A stretch of DNA of 38,075 nt from an uncultured Oscillospiraceae bacterium (GCA_944386975.1 CALXDC010000028.1:1-38075); one strand, 5' to 3'; positions 1 through 8,527 are shown, numbered from the stretch's first letter. Notes: a model not told the origin generated them from the letters alone. Program-made: numbers and translations.

Positions 1-116
1 CTCCCGTGGGGCAGGGCCAGGGGAAATTTCCCCTGGTCAAAGGCGGGATCGTACCCGCACCGGGGACAGGGGCCGGGGCCATCGTGCTCACCGAAGCAAT
101 TGTAGCAATATGTCAT
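1..116 (-). CDS. Zinc-ribbon Ser/Thr protein kinase, N-terminal fragment (runs off window)
   Basis: Only the first 38 codons are present. They begin at an ATG with a strong AGGAGG ribosome site 7 bases upstream. The peptide carries CxxC...CPRCGYDP, a four-cysteine zinc ribbon that matches in layout the N-terminus of the complete kinase at 6254-8494 (CYHC...CPHCGYDP), so this is probably a paralogous kinase. No kinase motif lies inside the window, so the assignment is by analogy. It is 40 bp downstream of the RDD-FHA gene and on the same strand, so the operon continues to the left. Confidence 0.7.
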   Translation of the reverse strand, partial: MTYCYNCFGEHDGPGPCPRCGYDPAFDQGKFPLALPHG

Positions 117-156
117 GGCGCTCCTCCTACAAGCTCTTTTTTAACGCGCCGTTTCG

Positions 157-918
157 TCACAGAGCAACTCGGAAGAGATTGATCCGGCCCGCCAGATAGA
201 ACTCGTCTCCGGGCCGCAGTGCCATAGGCTGTCCCTGGGGAACGCGCACACCGTTGCCCAGGAAGGTACCGTAGGTGGAGCCGAGATCATAGAGCACAAA
301 CATCTGGGTCTGCGGGTTGAACTGCACCTTGCAGTGGTTGCGGCTGACACCCTGGGCGTGATCAGGGAACACAAAATCGCACGCGGTGGCGTCGCGTCCC
401 ATGAGAATGCCCTGGGGACGAACGGGAAAAGACTTGCCGGCAAAATGTCCTGCCACGCCGATGAGCTGGGGATTGACCTGCATAACGGGCTGCCTCCTTT
501 CAGGCTGGGGAGCGGATTGGGGATAGGGAACCGGGGCGGGCTGACGGTTGGCCACAAAGGTGCCGGCAATCCGGTCGTGAAGCGTTCTGCCCTCGGCGTC
601 AAAGAAGCCGATCAGATAGCCGATCCCCAGGATCATGCCGGAGATGCCCCGCCCGAAGGCTCGGAGAAAGGACTTTCCATAGGAAATGGGCTGGCGGGCC
701 TCGTCCACAACAATAAGGCCGCAGATGCGCTTGCCGGGGGTGGCGTGCATGGAGCTGCCCTCAAAAATGCCGTAGTAGAGGAAGGCGCCGAAGGTGGCAA
801 GGAGGGCGAACAGATCGGGGATCAATATGAGGACCAGTCCCCAGATGATCCATAAGAACAGGCCGTCCAGGAGAAGGGCGCCGACCCGGGCGCCCATGGA
901 GCCCTTTTGCTGATACAT
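157..918 (-). CDS. RDD-family membrane protein with C-terminal FHA domain
   Basis: 253 aa. Residues 1-125 form an RDD domain: an RxxAxxxD signature in the first membrane helix (R11...D18), a second helix near 35-55, PGKR at 61-64, a third helix near 92-106 and a closing RTLHDRIAGT. A proline-rich linker (125-150) leads to a canonical FHA domain (about 152-253) with GR at 174-175, VSRNH at 191-195 and GSTYGT at 213-218, the residues that usually read phosphothreonine. The FHA domain should be cytoplasmic. RDD proteins are small membrane proteins, some acting as transporters; the role here is unknown. It is likely recruited by one of the operon kinases. The start follows AGAGGAG at good spacing. 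Confidence 0.85.
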   Translation of the reverse strand: MYQQKGSMGARVGALLLDGLFLWIIWGLVLILIPDLFALLATFGAFLYYGIFEGSSMHATPGKRICGLIVVDEARQPISYGKSFLRAFGRGISGMILGIGYLIGFFDAEGRTLHDRIAGTFVANRQPAPVPYPQSAPQPERRQPVMQVNPQLIGVAGHFAGKSFPVRPQGILMGRDATACDFVFPDHAQGVSRNHCKVQFNPQTQMFVLYDLGSTYGTFLGNGVRVPQGQPMALRPGDEFYLAGRINLFRVAL

Positions 919-941
919 ACACTATCTCTCCTCTAAATTTC

Positions 942-2531
942 TCAGAATTTCATGCGGAAGCGGGCGGAACCCACCGTAATCTCGTCGCCGCTGCGCAGGC
1001 GGTTCGCCTCGTGCAGGCGCATTCCGCCCAGCAGCGTTCCCTGGTCGGATCCCAGATCCTCCAGGAAAATCAGCCCGCCCCGCAGGAAAATCCGCGCATG
1101 CAGGGGCTCCACATCCTCGTCCTCCCATATGAGATCGCAGCTGCGCCCGCTGCCGATGGTCAGCTCATCCACGAGGGAGAACTCCTCCCACTTGCCCGCA
1201 TACTCTCCGGATACGACCTCAAGGCGCATGTAAATGCCTCTCTCCTCCGCTCGGACCGCAGGCGGCCGCTTTCTCGTTCTCCTGCGCCGGTAGAGCAGCA
1301 CGCCCAACAAAACCAGCAGCAGCACCGCAGCCGCTCCGATCCCGATGGCAAGGAGCTTGCCGCCCCCGCCGCTCTCCTCTGCGGGAGCGCCTTCCCCCTC
1401 CGGTTGGGAGCCGTCCGACGGTTGGGAGCCGTCCGACGGTTGGGAGCCGTCCGACGGTTGGGAACCGTCCGACGGCTGGGAACCGTCCAGCGCTCCGGGA
1501 ATATCGGGATTGCCGGGCTCCGTCTCTCCGCCCGGCATACCACCTTCTTCCGGCTCCGCCGCGCCGTCCGCCTCCTCCCCCTCGCCGGGCAGGGGGAGAC
1601 CGGCGGTCTCGCCCTGAGAAATCACCGGCACATTTTCCAGCTTCACCTGTCCCCGAAGCTCTCCCTCGCTCTCCCCGTCATCAGAGAGGAAAAACACGCT
1701 CCCCTCAAAAGGGGCGGCAGGCGTTCTGCCCAGGGGGAAGGTGAGAACGGACAGGCTGTCGGAATACTCCGCCACCTCCGCCGCGGCCTCCTCGCCGTTC
1801 CACTGGCTGCGGGACATCTCGGCGTGTACGCCGACGCCCAGAGAGGCCAGGGCGTCCAGCCCCTCCGGGGACTCCGCCCGGGAGGTGCCGAGGCCCAGGG
1901 TGTGCAGCAGAACGCCGGGGGAAGCGGCCGCCTGCTGCCGGGCGGCCTCCAGGCCCGGAGTGTCCTCCGTGCCGTCGGTAACGCCGTCGGAGATGAGAAC
2001 GGCGTGGATCAGCTCTCCCTCCTCTCTGCCGGCCCGCTCCAGGTAGTCGAGACCGTCGATCACGCCCTGGGGCAGATCGGTCATCCGAGCGTCATACCCC
2101 AGATTCGTCAGGGCGTCCAACAGCTCGTCGGCGTCCTGGGTCTCCTCCTGGACCACTGCCAGGCTCTCCCCGAAGGTCAAAACGGCAAACCGGGTCCCCG
2201 GCGCGGAGGTCTGGGTCAGCGCCGCGGCAAAGCTCCGCACCTTCTGCGCCAGGCTTCGCATGGAGGTGGAAATGTCGATCATCAGATAGTAGGCCACAGG
2301 ATACCCGGCCTCTGCAACCGACTGAACGCCCCGGGAGGCGGGAATGGGGAGCTCCCCATAGTGGAGCTGTGCCGTCAGCCCCTCCTCCACAGGGGTGTAG
2401 ACAAAGAGGGTCTCTCCCTGGACAAAGGCCTGGGAGACGGCGGCGGACTCCTCCGCCGCGGCCGAAGGGGCGGCAGTCAGAAGCAGCGCGACTGTCAGCA
2501 GGGCGCACAGAGCGCCGCGAAGGCGTTTCAT
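942..2531 (-). CDS. Secreted vWA domain, membrane anchor and cytoplasmic FHA domain
   Basis: 529 aa from the ATG preceded by AAAGGAG at 9 bases; in-frame ATGs further upstream lie in or before that ribosome site. Order: signal peptide (1-26), a vWA domain with the MIDAS motif DISTS (D86, S88, S90), an acidic Gly/Pro-rich linker with five DGSQPS repeats, one membrane helix, then RRRR as a stop-transfer signal and a C-terminal FHA fold. The vWA domain should be outside and FHA inside. The FHA domain is atypical: the usual SRxH is replaced by EPLH and GSTxGT by GSDQGT, so phosphothreonine binding may be weak or altered. vWA domains bind protein ligands through a divalent metal. The gene sits 19 bp after a PP2C gene and 23 bp before the RDD-FHA gene. 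Confidence 0.88.
   Translation of the reverse strand: MKRLRGALCALLTVALLLTAAPSAAAEESAAVSQAFVQGETLFVYTPVEEGLTAQLHYGELPIPASRGVQSVAEAGYPVAYYLMIDISTSMRSLAQKVRSFAAALTQTSAPGTRFAVLTFGESLAVVQEETQDADELLDALTNLGYDARMTDLPQGVIDGLDYLERAGREEGELIHAVLISDGVTDGTEDTPGLEAARQQAAASPGVLLHTLGLGTSRAESPEGLDALASLGVGVHAEMSRSQWNGEEAAAEVAEYSDSLSVLTFPLGRTPAAPFEGSVFFLSDDGESEGELRGQVKLENVPVISQGETAGLPLPGEGEEADGAAEPEEGGMPGGETEPGNPDIPGALDGSQPSDGSQPSDGSQPSDGSQPSDGSQPEGEGAPAEESGGGGKLLAIGIGAAAVLLLVLLGVLLYRRRRTRKRPPAVRAEERGIYMRLEVVSGEYAGKWEEFSLVDELTIGSGRSCDLIWEDEDVEPLHARIFLRGGLIFLEDLGSDQGTLLGGMRLHEANRLRSGDEITVGSARFRMKF
1402..1491 (-). repeat. Five tandem 18-bp repeats in the vWA-FHA gene
   Basis: Five in-register copies of an 18-bp unit, near-identical in DNA (a few third-position changes in the last two), encode DGSQPS five times in the linker between the vWA domain and the membrane helix. 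The high DNA identity suggests recent or ongoing expansion, so copy number may vary between strains and set the reach of the extracellular domain. Confidence 0.9.
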
Positions 2532-2550
2532 GGCATTCATCTCCTTTGCG

Positions 2551-3276
2551 CTATCCGGCAAATACGGCCAGGAGCGTCAGGTTGTCGTTTTGAGGGCGCA
2601 GGCGGGGCAGAATCCGTACCAGCAGCAGCTCCACCCACTCCTGGGGGGAGGCGGCCTTGAGGAAATCGGCCAGCAGCTCCTCGTCGTAGATATACTCCCA
2701 GAAGCCGTCGGAGCACAGGAGGAACCCGTCCCCCGGCCCCGCCACCGCTGTGGCGGTCTGGGGCTGGCAGCGGGATTTCTCCCCCACCACCCGCAGAAGC
2801 CGGGAGCGGTCCTCATCAAAATTCAGTCTGTCCCGCCCGATTTCGCCGGCGAGATATTTGGAATAGCTGACGGAGTGGTCCCGGGTCAGGCGGTGGACCC
2901 GCCCGCCGGAGAGGGCATAGATCCGGGAGTCTCCCACATGGGCCCAGGAGGCCCGCTCTCCGTCCATGGCCAGCACCGCCACCGTGGATTTCATGACGGC
3001 CCCCTGTTTCTCCTGTTCCTCCAGGAGAGCGTCGTTGGCCGCCAGGATCTCCTGCTCCAGCCAGGCGGTACGGTCCTCGGGGGGCTCCGTCTCCTCCTGC
3101 CAGTGCTGAAAAACGGCGTCGGCCACCAGTGCCGAGGCGATCTCTCCCCCGCGGTGGCCGCCAAGACCGTCCGCCACAAGGAAGCATCCGCTGTCCTCCC
3201 TCACCTCCCAGCGGGCGGCGTCCTCGTTGTGGTCCCGCCCGCCCTGGTTGGTGTAAAGATAGGCGTCAAGGCGCAT
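2551..3276 (-). CDS. PP2C-family Ser/Thr protein phosphatase
   Basis: 241 aa, a compact soluble PP2C (PPM) domain with nothing added. The metal-binding acids are all present: NED at 17-19, VADGLGG at 34-40 (D36), CSDG at 188-191 (D190) and QNDN at 229-232 (D231), together with GDSR at 115-118. It should remove phosphate from threonines written by the operon kinases in a Mn/Mg-dependent reaction, in the cytoplasm. It starts 4 bp after the protease-FHA stop codon, so the two are probably translationally coupled. The operon has a second PP2C (4583-5389) with different flanking sequence. Confidence 0.92.
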   Translation of the reverse strand: MRLDAYLYTNQGGRDHNEDAARWEVREDSGCFLVADGLGGHRGGEIASALVADAVFQHWQEETEPPEDRTAWLEQEILAANDALLEEQEKQGAVMKSTVAVLAMDGERASWAHVGDSRIYALSGGRVHRLTRDHSVSYSKYLAGEIGRDRLNFDEDRSRLLRVVGEKSRCQPQTATAVAGPGDGFLLCSDGFWEYIYDEELLADFLKAASPQEWVELLLVRILPRLRPQNDNLTLLAVFAG

Positions 3277-3280
3277 GGCG

Positions 3281-4525
3281 TCACCCCAATTCCACGCGCA
3301 CCGCGTTCTCCCGCTCGCCCAGGTAGAAGGAGTCGCCGGGCTTGAGCCGGAAGGGAACGCCGGGATCCAGACGCTGGCCGGTGGAGAGATAGGTGCCGTA
3401 TGTAGACCGCAGGTCGGTCAGCAAGAATTCCCCCTTCTCCCCATCGAAGGCCACGGAGCAGTGCCGCGCGCTTACGCCCGGCGTACCGCTGCGGTAGATC
3501 AGTCCACAGGAGGCGGGATCCCGCCCGATCAGAATGGGCTGGCTGCCCACGGCGGTCTGGGCGCCTCCGTGCTGGGGCGACATGGAGCGCAGATAGGCGG
3601 CGTAGGCCCTCGGCGCGGGGGCCGGTGCAGGCGGGGGAACCGGAGCGGAAGCGGATGCCGGAGCCGCAGCCGGCCGGCGGCGGCGGACTGCCAGGAAGAC
3701 GACCAGCACGACGGCCAGAACCACGGCGGCAACGGCCACCAGAATCAGGATGGGCAGGGAGGACTTGCCGTCCGTCACCTCATAGGCGATGTTGTTGCGG
3801 TCCAGCAGGGGAATGATCTCGCTGGAGTTCAAAGCGTACTTGATGGTCTCGATCTCCTTGCCGTTCTCCTCCAGACCGAAGGTGTTCACACCGATCACGT
3901 TGCCCTCCTCGTTGACCAGAGGGCCGCCGGAGTTGCCGTTGTGGATGGCAGTGTCGGTCTGAATGATCTCACGGCCCGTGCCGCTCTGGGTGATGAGGCG
4001 GCTGACGCTGCCGGTGGTGACGGAGGCATCCTCCGTACCGAACATGGTGTTGGGGCTGACGGCCACATTGTCGGCCAGACTGGGATAGCCCACGGCATAG
4101 ACGGTATCGCCTACCATGTCCTTGGTGGGAATCTGCAGCTTCAGCGGCTTGCGGAGGCTGGTGGGCTCGGACAGGCGCAGAATGGCCAGATCCTTCTCCG
4201 CGTTATACTCCACCACATACGCCTCCTCAATCTCATCCTGACTGAAGAAGACCCGCAGCAGACTGGAACCGGAGCCGCCGCCGGTGGCCAGATAATACTG
4301 GATCACATGGCAGTTGGTGACGAGGTACTGGGGATCCTCCCGCTCCTCTCCCACAAAGAAGCCCGTTCCTGTACTGTAGCCGTAATACTCTCCGCCCTGG
4401 TAGATCTCCACATACACGACGACGACGCCGTTGAGCACATCCTGATTGAACGCCGCGAAGGCGGGACTGGCCATGGCCATCGCCATCAGCAGGGCGCACA
4501 GGAGACAAGCCGCTTTCTTTTTCAT
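3281..4525 (-). CDS. Secreted trypsin-like serine protease anchored to a cytoplasmic FHA domain
   Basis: 414 aa. Signal peptide (1-24, ending AFA-A), then a chymotrypsin-fold protease with an intact triad: His73 in TNCHVI, Asp112 in EKDLAIL and Ser199 in GNSGGP. A membrane helix (about 257-280), RRRR, a proline/alanine linker and a C-terminal FHA domain (about 320-414) with GR at 334-335, an altered VSARH at 351-355 and STYGT. The predicted topology puts the protease outside and the phosphothreonine reader inside. It lacks a PDZ domain, unlike the HtrA at 13901-15187. It lies between two PP2C genes in the operon. Inference: inside phosphorylation state could be coupled to outside proteolysis, or the reverse. 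Confidence 0.9.
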   Translation of the reverse strand: MKKKAACLLCALLMAMAMASPAFAAFNQDVLNGVVVVYVEIYQGGEYYGYSTGTGFFVGEEREDPQYLVTNCHVIQYYLATGGGSGSSLLRVFFSQDEIEEAYVVEYNAEKDLAILRLSEPTSLRKPLKLQIPTKDMVGDTVYAVGYPSLADNVAVSPNTMFGTEDASVTTGSVSRLITQSGTGREIIQTDTAIHNGNSGGPLVNEEGNVIGVNTFGLEENGKEIETIKYALNSSEIIPLLDRNNIAYEVTDGKSSLPILILVAVAAVVLAVVLVVFLAVRRRRPAAAPASASAPVPPPAPAPAPRAYAAYLRSMSPQHGGAQTAVGSQPILIGRDPASCGLIYRSGTPGVSARHCSVAFDGEKGEFLLTDLRSTYGTYLSTGQRLDPGVPFRLKPGDSFYLGERENAVRVELG

Positions 4526-4582
4526 AAGGCACCTTCTTTTCTCTTCTCAAATTTTCAGGAACTCCGCCCCTCGCTGCTCAGA

Positions 4583-5389
4583 TCAGTAGCCGCACGCCAG
4601 GGCGAGGGCGGTGTAATTGTCCTGGTGAATTCTCCCCGCGGCCCGGATTCCCGCCTCCATTCCGGCGCAGGCGCTTCGGGGATCCCCCTTGAGGCAGGCC
4701 AGCAGCTCCTCCTCCGTCAGCACGCCGCCCACTCCGTCGGAGCACAAAAGCAGCTTGTCGCCGTCCTGCAGGGCCAGGGGCCGCAGGCTGCAGTCCACGC
4801 TGTCCACCTCGTTTTTGCCCAGAAATTCGCTGAGCCGGTGGCCGTCCGGGTCGGCGTCGGCCTCCGCCGCGGAGAGAGCCCCCTCCCGCACGGCCTGCAG
4901 ATAGAGCTCCGCCCGGTAGTTCTGGTCCCGGTTGAGCCGGTAAAGGCCCTCTCCCCGCTGGAGATAGAGGTAGCTGTCGCCGACGCTGGCCCAGTAGAGC
5001 CGCTCCTCAAACAGCAGGCAGGCCACAATGGTGGTGCCGCCGCTGCCGAGGAACTGCCGGAACAGCTCCTCCCCGGCAAAGAGGACGCTCTCCTTCAGCT
5101 GGGGCCCAAGGGGCGCGGAGCGGTCCATCCGCCAGAACGCCTCGGTAAGCAGGGTCACGGCGGTCTGACTGACGTGCTTTCCGTCCTCCATCCCGCCCAT
5201 ACCGTCCGCCACAACGGCCAGCAGCCCCTTTTGGCGGATGGCGGTGACGTCCATGGCGTTGACAAAGGCGAAGGAGTCCTCCTGCCGCGGCCGCGTGCCG
5301 ATGCCCTGCAGGTTGGCCACCTGGTAGCTCAGCAGCCTTGGGGGAGGGGCCAAGGGCTCCTCTCTTCTTCTGCGGTGAAACAGCCTCAT
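4583..5389 (-). CDS. PP2C-family Ser/Thr protein phosphatase (second copy)
   Basis: 268 aa from the ATG that overlaps the upstream FHA stop codon as ATGA; an upstream in-frame ATG would overlap the FHA gene by over 50 bp. A short basic N-terminus (FHRRRREE) precedes the PP2C domain, which has RQED (D38), VADGMGG (D62), GDSYLY, CSDGVGG and HQDNYTAL, so all metal ligands are conserved. The domain is more divergent from the 2551-3276 phosphatase than a recent duplicate would be, which suggests separate substrates. Translational coupling to the zinc-ribbon FHA protein suggests that the two act together. Confidence 0.9.
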   Translation of the reverse strand: MRLFHRRRREEPLAPPPRLLSYQVANLQGIGTRPRQEDSFAFVNAMDVTAIRQKGLLAVVADGMGGMEDGKHVSQTAVTLLTEAFWRMDRSAPLGPQLKESVLFAGEELFRQFLGSGGTTIVACLLFEERLYWASVGDSYLYLQRGEGLYRLNRDQNYRAELYLQAVREGALSAAEADADPDGHRLSEFLGKNEVDSVDCSLRPLALQDGDKLLLCSDGVGGVLTEEELLACLKGDPRSACAGMEAGIRAAGRIHQDNYTALALACGY

Positions 5390-6201
5390 TCCGCTTCGCC
5401 CTTTCCGCTCACACCCTTCTCCCAGGAGAAGCTTTCGCAGCACAGGGGAACAAAGACCAGCTTGGTCTCCCCGAATTCCATCACATCGAAGGCCTTCAGG
5501 GGCGTGGGAATGTCCACCACGTCGCCGTTGAGATAGATGTTGTTGGCGCTGGAGGCGGGGATCAGGCGGAAGCGGTTGTTCTTGGGGTCATAGCCCAGAC
5601 GGGCGTGATTCTCCTTGGAGATGGACATGTCGCTTTTGATGCACACGTCGTTTTTCTCTCCCCGGCCGATGGTGTTGATCCGCCCCCACAGCCGATAGTC
5701 CGTGCCCTTTTCCTTCCCCTCGATGCATACCAGCCAGCCCACCACAGGCTCTATGCCCATCCGCTGCTTCATGTCGCCCACGGTCTTCTGGTCCTCGTCC
5801 GCCCTGCGCTCCCGGCGGTAGCCCCGGGGGGGCTGGGTGACGTTGTTGTCAAAGACGGAGCCCTCTCCGCCGCCGATGGGGGCCGTTCTCTCCGTAGCGT
5901 CCTGGGCGGACCCGAAGCCCTGGGTGGGCCCGGGGCCGAAGCCCTGTGGGGATCCGAAGCCCTGGGTGGGCCCGGGACCGTAGCCCCCCTGGGTGGGGGT
6001 AAACCCGCCGCCTCCCTGGGAGGGGCCGAAGCCGCCGCGGATGGGCTCGGTTCTGCTCTGATCATAGGCGGCCCAGCCGCCCTGTCCGCCCGCCGCGGCC
6101 CCGCCGAACTGAATCACAGGCTGCGCGCTGTTGCAGTAGGGGCAGGACGCGTAAACGTCCGAATCGTAAATGTGCCCGTGTCCGCATTCTGTCATTGCCA
6201 T
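5386..6201 (-). CDS. Zinc-ribbon FHA-domain protein
   Basis: 271 aa, soluble. The N-terminus has a small zinc-binding motif (C6, H10, C20, C23: TECGHGH...CPYC). A low-complexity linker rich in Gly, Pro, Gln and Phe (about 30-135) contains imperfect GPGPTQGFGS repeats. The C-terminal FHA domain (about 165-262) keeps GR and a SxxNH variant of SRxH; the usual GSTNGT loop reads SSANNI. It is probably an adaptor reading kinase phosphorylation. The start is fixed by GGAGG 7-8 bases upstream. It follows the MORN kinase by 52 bp and overlaps the next PP2C gene by 4 bp. Confidence 0.88.
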   Translation of the reverse strand: MAMTECGHGHIYDSDVYASCPYCNSAQPVIQFGGAAAGGQGGWAAYDQSRTEPIRGGFGPSQGGGGFTPTQGGYGPGPTQGFGSPQGFGPGPTQGFGSAQDATERTAPIGGGEGSVFDNNVTQPPRGYRRERRADEDQKTVGDMKQRMGIEPVVGWLVCIEGKEKGTDYRLWGRINTIGRGEKNDVCIKSDMSISKENHARLGYDPKNNRFRLIPASSANNIYLNGDVVDIPTPLKAFDVMEFGETKLVFVPLCCESFSWEKGVSGKGEAE

Positions 6202-6253
6202 GGGAAAGCCTCCTTACACTTGATATGGGCGGCGGAATCCCCGCCCCTTCTCT

Positions 6254-8494
6254 TTATCCGATATACTCGTCGTCGGCCCACGTCCCGGACAGGGTGCTGC
6301 CGTCGGTGTAGTACATGGTGCCCTGCCCCTCCCGTCCGTTGGGCCCAAAGTAGCCCTCGTACCGTTTTCCGTCGGCCCAGGTGTACACGCCGTAGCCGCT
6401 GAACTTGTCGTTGGCATATCCTCCGGAGTAGACGTCCCCGTCGGAGTAATGCATGGTTCCCGTGCCCTCCCGCACGCCGTTGGAGAAGTCGCCTTCGTAC
6501 CATTCTCCATCTGCCCAGGTATAGGTACCCTGGCCCTCGTAACAGTCGTTGGCAAACTCTCCTACATATTCGTCGCCGTCGGCAAAGGTCAGCTGGCCAA
6601 AGCCGCTGAACAGGCCGTCTTCCCATCCGCCGTAATAGGTATTTCCGTTGTCATAGCTGAAATACCCTCTCCCGTGGGGCAGTCCGGAGGCGTTGATGTA
6701 GCCATAGTAGTCGCCGTTATTGTACTCCTTGCCCTCCGTATGGATGCCGGCCGTTTCGCTTTCAAACTCCAGGAGGAAATCGGTTCCGAAGTCCAAAGAG
6801 AAGTCCACCAGGTAGAGATCCTCCAGCCAGTTGTCGGGATCCATCTTCTGATAGGAGCTCCTCAGCGAAAACGCCTGCTGCTCATCCTCCTCGTCAAAGA
6901 TGGAGAGGATAACGGCCGGGTCGCTTTTGACCGCCAGCTCCATCTGCAGAAACTCGGCAAGATCGCCGTCCGGAACGTTTGCCTCGCACTGGTAGCCCAT
7001 GCCCTCCAGCACTCCCATCACCGCAGCGGCATCCTCCTCAAACATGGCGTAGACCGTAATGCTGCTATAGGTAATCTCGCTGCCGGAGAAGATCGCAGGC
7101 ATTTCCCCTTCGTTTGAGCCGGACGCGTCCTCCTGGTACTCTTCACCGCCGTTTCCGCTGCCGCCGGTGGGACGGTCCCGCAGAAGCGACGGGATCAGAA
7201 TGGCGCCGCTCAGCACCAGCAGGAAACAGGCCGCGGCGACGGCAATCCAGACGGCCTTTTTCCCTCCGCTTCTCTGTTTACCGGCGGGCTGGGGCGGCTG
7301 CTGGAAGTTCTGGTGGGGATAAAACTGCTGCTGGGACGGCTGGAAGTTCTGGTGGGTGTAGAACTGCTGCTGAGGCTGCTGGAAATTCTGCTGCGTAAAG
7401 GGCTGCTGCTGGGGCTGCTGAAAATTCTGCTGCGTAAAGGGCTGCTGCTGGGGCTGCTGGAAGCTCTGCTGGGTAAAGGGCGGCTGCTGGGGCTGCTGAA
7501 AAGGCGCGCCTTGCGGCTGCAGCAGCGGCGCCATCGCCGCGTAAAACTCATCCATACTCTGGAATCGGTTCTCCGCCCGGACGGCCAGCCCCTTGAGAAT
7601 GGCCTTTTCAAAGGGCTCCGGCACGGAAATTCCCCGGTCGCGGAAGGTCCGCAGCTCATCCTTCTCCATGCGGTCCAGCGATTCCGGCGGCACAAAGCCG
7701 GTGACGGCGGCATAGAAGCAGGCGGCCAGCGAATAGACGTCCGTCCAGGGCCCCTGACGGCCCCGGCGGCTGTACTGCTCCTTGGGGGCGTAGCCCCCTT
7801 TGAGCACCACGTCGAGGCTGCGGCTGTGGTCCCCTACAACGTAGCGCGCCGCGCCGAAATCCAGGATCTTGACGCCGCCGGGCGTCACGTAGATGTTGTC
7901 CGGCGTCACGTCCCGGTGGAGCATGCCGCGCCGGTGCACCTCGGCCAGAGACTGCATCACCGGCGTAAGGAGGCGCAGCGCCTCCTGCCAGGAGATTGTC
8001 CCGCCGTGGCTGCGCAGGTAGGTCTGCAGATTGACGCCTTCCACATACTCCATCACGAAGTACATGGTACCGTTTTCCTCAAAGAAGCAGGAGACATTTA
8101 CCACACCGGGCACATCCGCCATGTTGGCCAGGTTTCTGGCCTCGTCGAGAAAGCGCTCCCCGCCGTAGCGGAATTCCCCCTGCATCTCAGGGGAGAGGGG
8201 CGTGACCAGCGTAGTGCCGGGCAGCCGGGAGGCCATGGCCTGGGGGAAATACTCCTTGACGGCCACCCGGAGACGCAGCGTGTGGTCCAGCGCCAGATAG
8301 GTGATGCCGAAGCCCCCCTGCCCCAGCACCCGGCCCAGGACATACTTTCCATTCAAAATGCTTCCCGGCCGCAGCGCGGACGGCCAGCGGTTCTGGTCCG
8401 CCGCCGGGTCATAGCCGCAGTGGGGACAAGGTCCGTTCTCCTGCCGGCGGGTCTGGAAGCAGTGATAACAATAGTTCTGTTCGATGGGAAACAC
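6254..8494 (-). CDS. Transmembrane Ser/Thr kinase with N-terminal zinc ribbon and extracytoplasmic MORN repeats
   Basis: 746 aa. Zinc ribbon (CYHC 9-12, CPHC 23-26), then a Hanks-type kinase: GQGGFG loop at 58-63, VAVK with Lys80, HRDVTPDN with Asp195, DFG at 212-214, and a GYAPKEQY activation/P+1 segment. A Gln/Pro/Phe-rich linker (330-405) leads to a single membrane helix (about 414-436). Outside are an acidic region and, from about 575, six or seven MORN repeats (YxGxWxxGxxxGxG type). All catalytic residues are present, so it should be active. MORN repeats bind lipids or proteins; bacterial kinases more often carry PASTA domains, so this sensor is unusual. An internal promoter may lie just upstream (8519-8527). 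Confidence 0.92.
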   Translation of the reverse strand: MFPIEQNYCYHCFQTRRQENGPCPHCGYDPAADQNRWPSALRPGSILNGKYVLGRVLGQGGFGITYLALDHTLRLRVAVKEYFPQAMASRLPGTTLVTPLSPEMQGEFRYGGERFLDEARNLANMADVPGVVNVSCFFEENGTMYFVMEYVEGVNLQTYLRSHGGTISWQEALRLLTPVMQSLAEVHRRGMLHRDVTPDNIYVTPGGVKILDFGAARYVVGDHSRSLDVVLKGGYAPKEQYSRRGRQGPWTDVYSLAACFYAAVTGFVPPESLDRMEKDELRTFRDRGISVPEPFEKAILKGLAVRAENRFQSMDEFYAAMAPLLQPQGAPFQQPQQPPFTQQSFQQPQQQPFTQQNFQQPQQQPFTQQNFQQPQQQFYTHQNFQPSQQQFYPHQNFQQPPQPAGKQRSGGKKAVWIAVAAACFLLVLSGAILIPSLLRDRPTGGSGNGGEEYQEDASGSNEGEMPAIFSGSEITYSSITVYAMFEEDAAAVMGVLEGMGYQCEANVPDGDLAEFLQMELAVKSDPAVILSIFDEEDEQQAFSLRSSYQKMDPDNWLEDLYLVDFSLDFGTDFLLEFESETAGIHTEGKEYNNGDYYGYINASGLPHGRGYFSYDNGNTYYGGWEDGLFSGFGQLTFADGDEYVGEFANDCYEGQGTYTWADGEWYEGDFSNGVREGTGTMHYSDGDVYSGGYANDKFSGYGVYTWADGKRYEGYFGPNGREGQGTMYYTDGSTLSGTWADDEYIG
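7280..7507 (-). repeat. Degenerate tandem repeats encoding the Gln/Phe-rich kinase linker
   Basis: About five or six imperfect 39-42 bp direct repeats encode units like QQPQQQPFTQQNF between the kinase domain and the membrane helix. The CTG/CTGCTG content makes slippage likely. The protein is a low-complexity, probably disordered linker of prion-like composition. Confidence 0.85.
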
Positions 8495-8518
8495 CCCCCT
8501 GTCTTGTTCTCTGTCTGC

Positions 8519-8527
8519 AGTATAGCA
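8519..8527 (-). promoter_or_regulatory. Possible internal promoter (extended -10)
   Basis: Reading on the minus strand, TGCTATACT in the 69-bp gap before the MORN kinase gene matches an extended -10 box. No good -35 is seen at 16-18 bp. If used, it would let the seven downstream genes be made apart from the HTH, kinase-NTPase and lipoprotein genes. Confidence 0.4.

Noticed and set aside
1402-1491. CRISPR-like short repeat array
   Set aside because: The repeats are in frame, tandem without spacers and encode a protein linker. The same applies to 7280-7507. No CRISPR array was seen in the window.
1011-2660. Long plus-strand open frame opposite the vWA-FHA gene
   Set aside because: It is the mirror of a clearly coding gene in GC-rich DNA, has no ribosome site and no recognisable domain. 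Similar long mirror frames at 3275-5536, 10003-12399 and on the minus strand opposite ppdK were rejected for the same reason.
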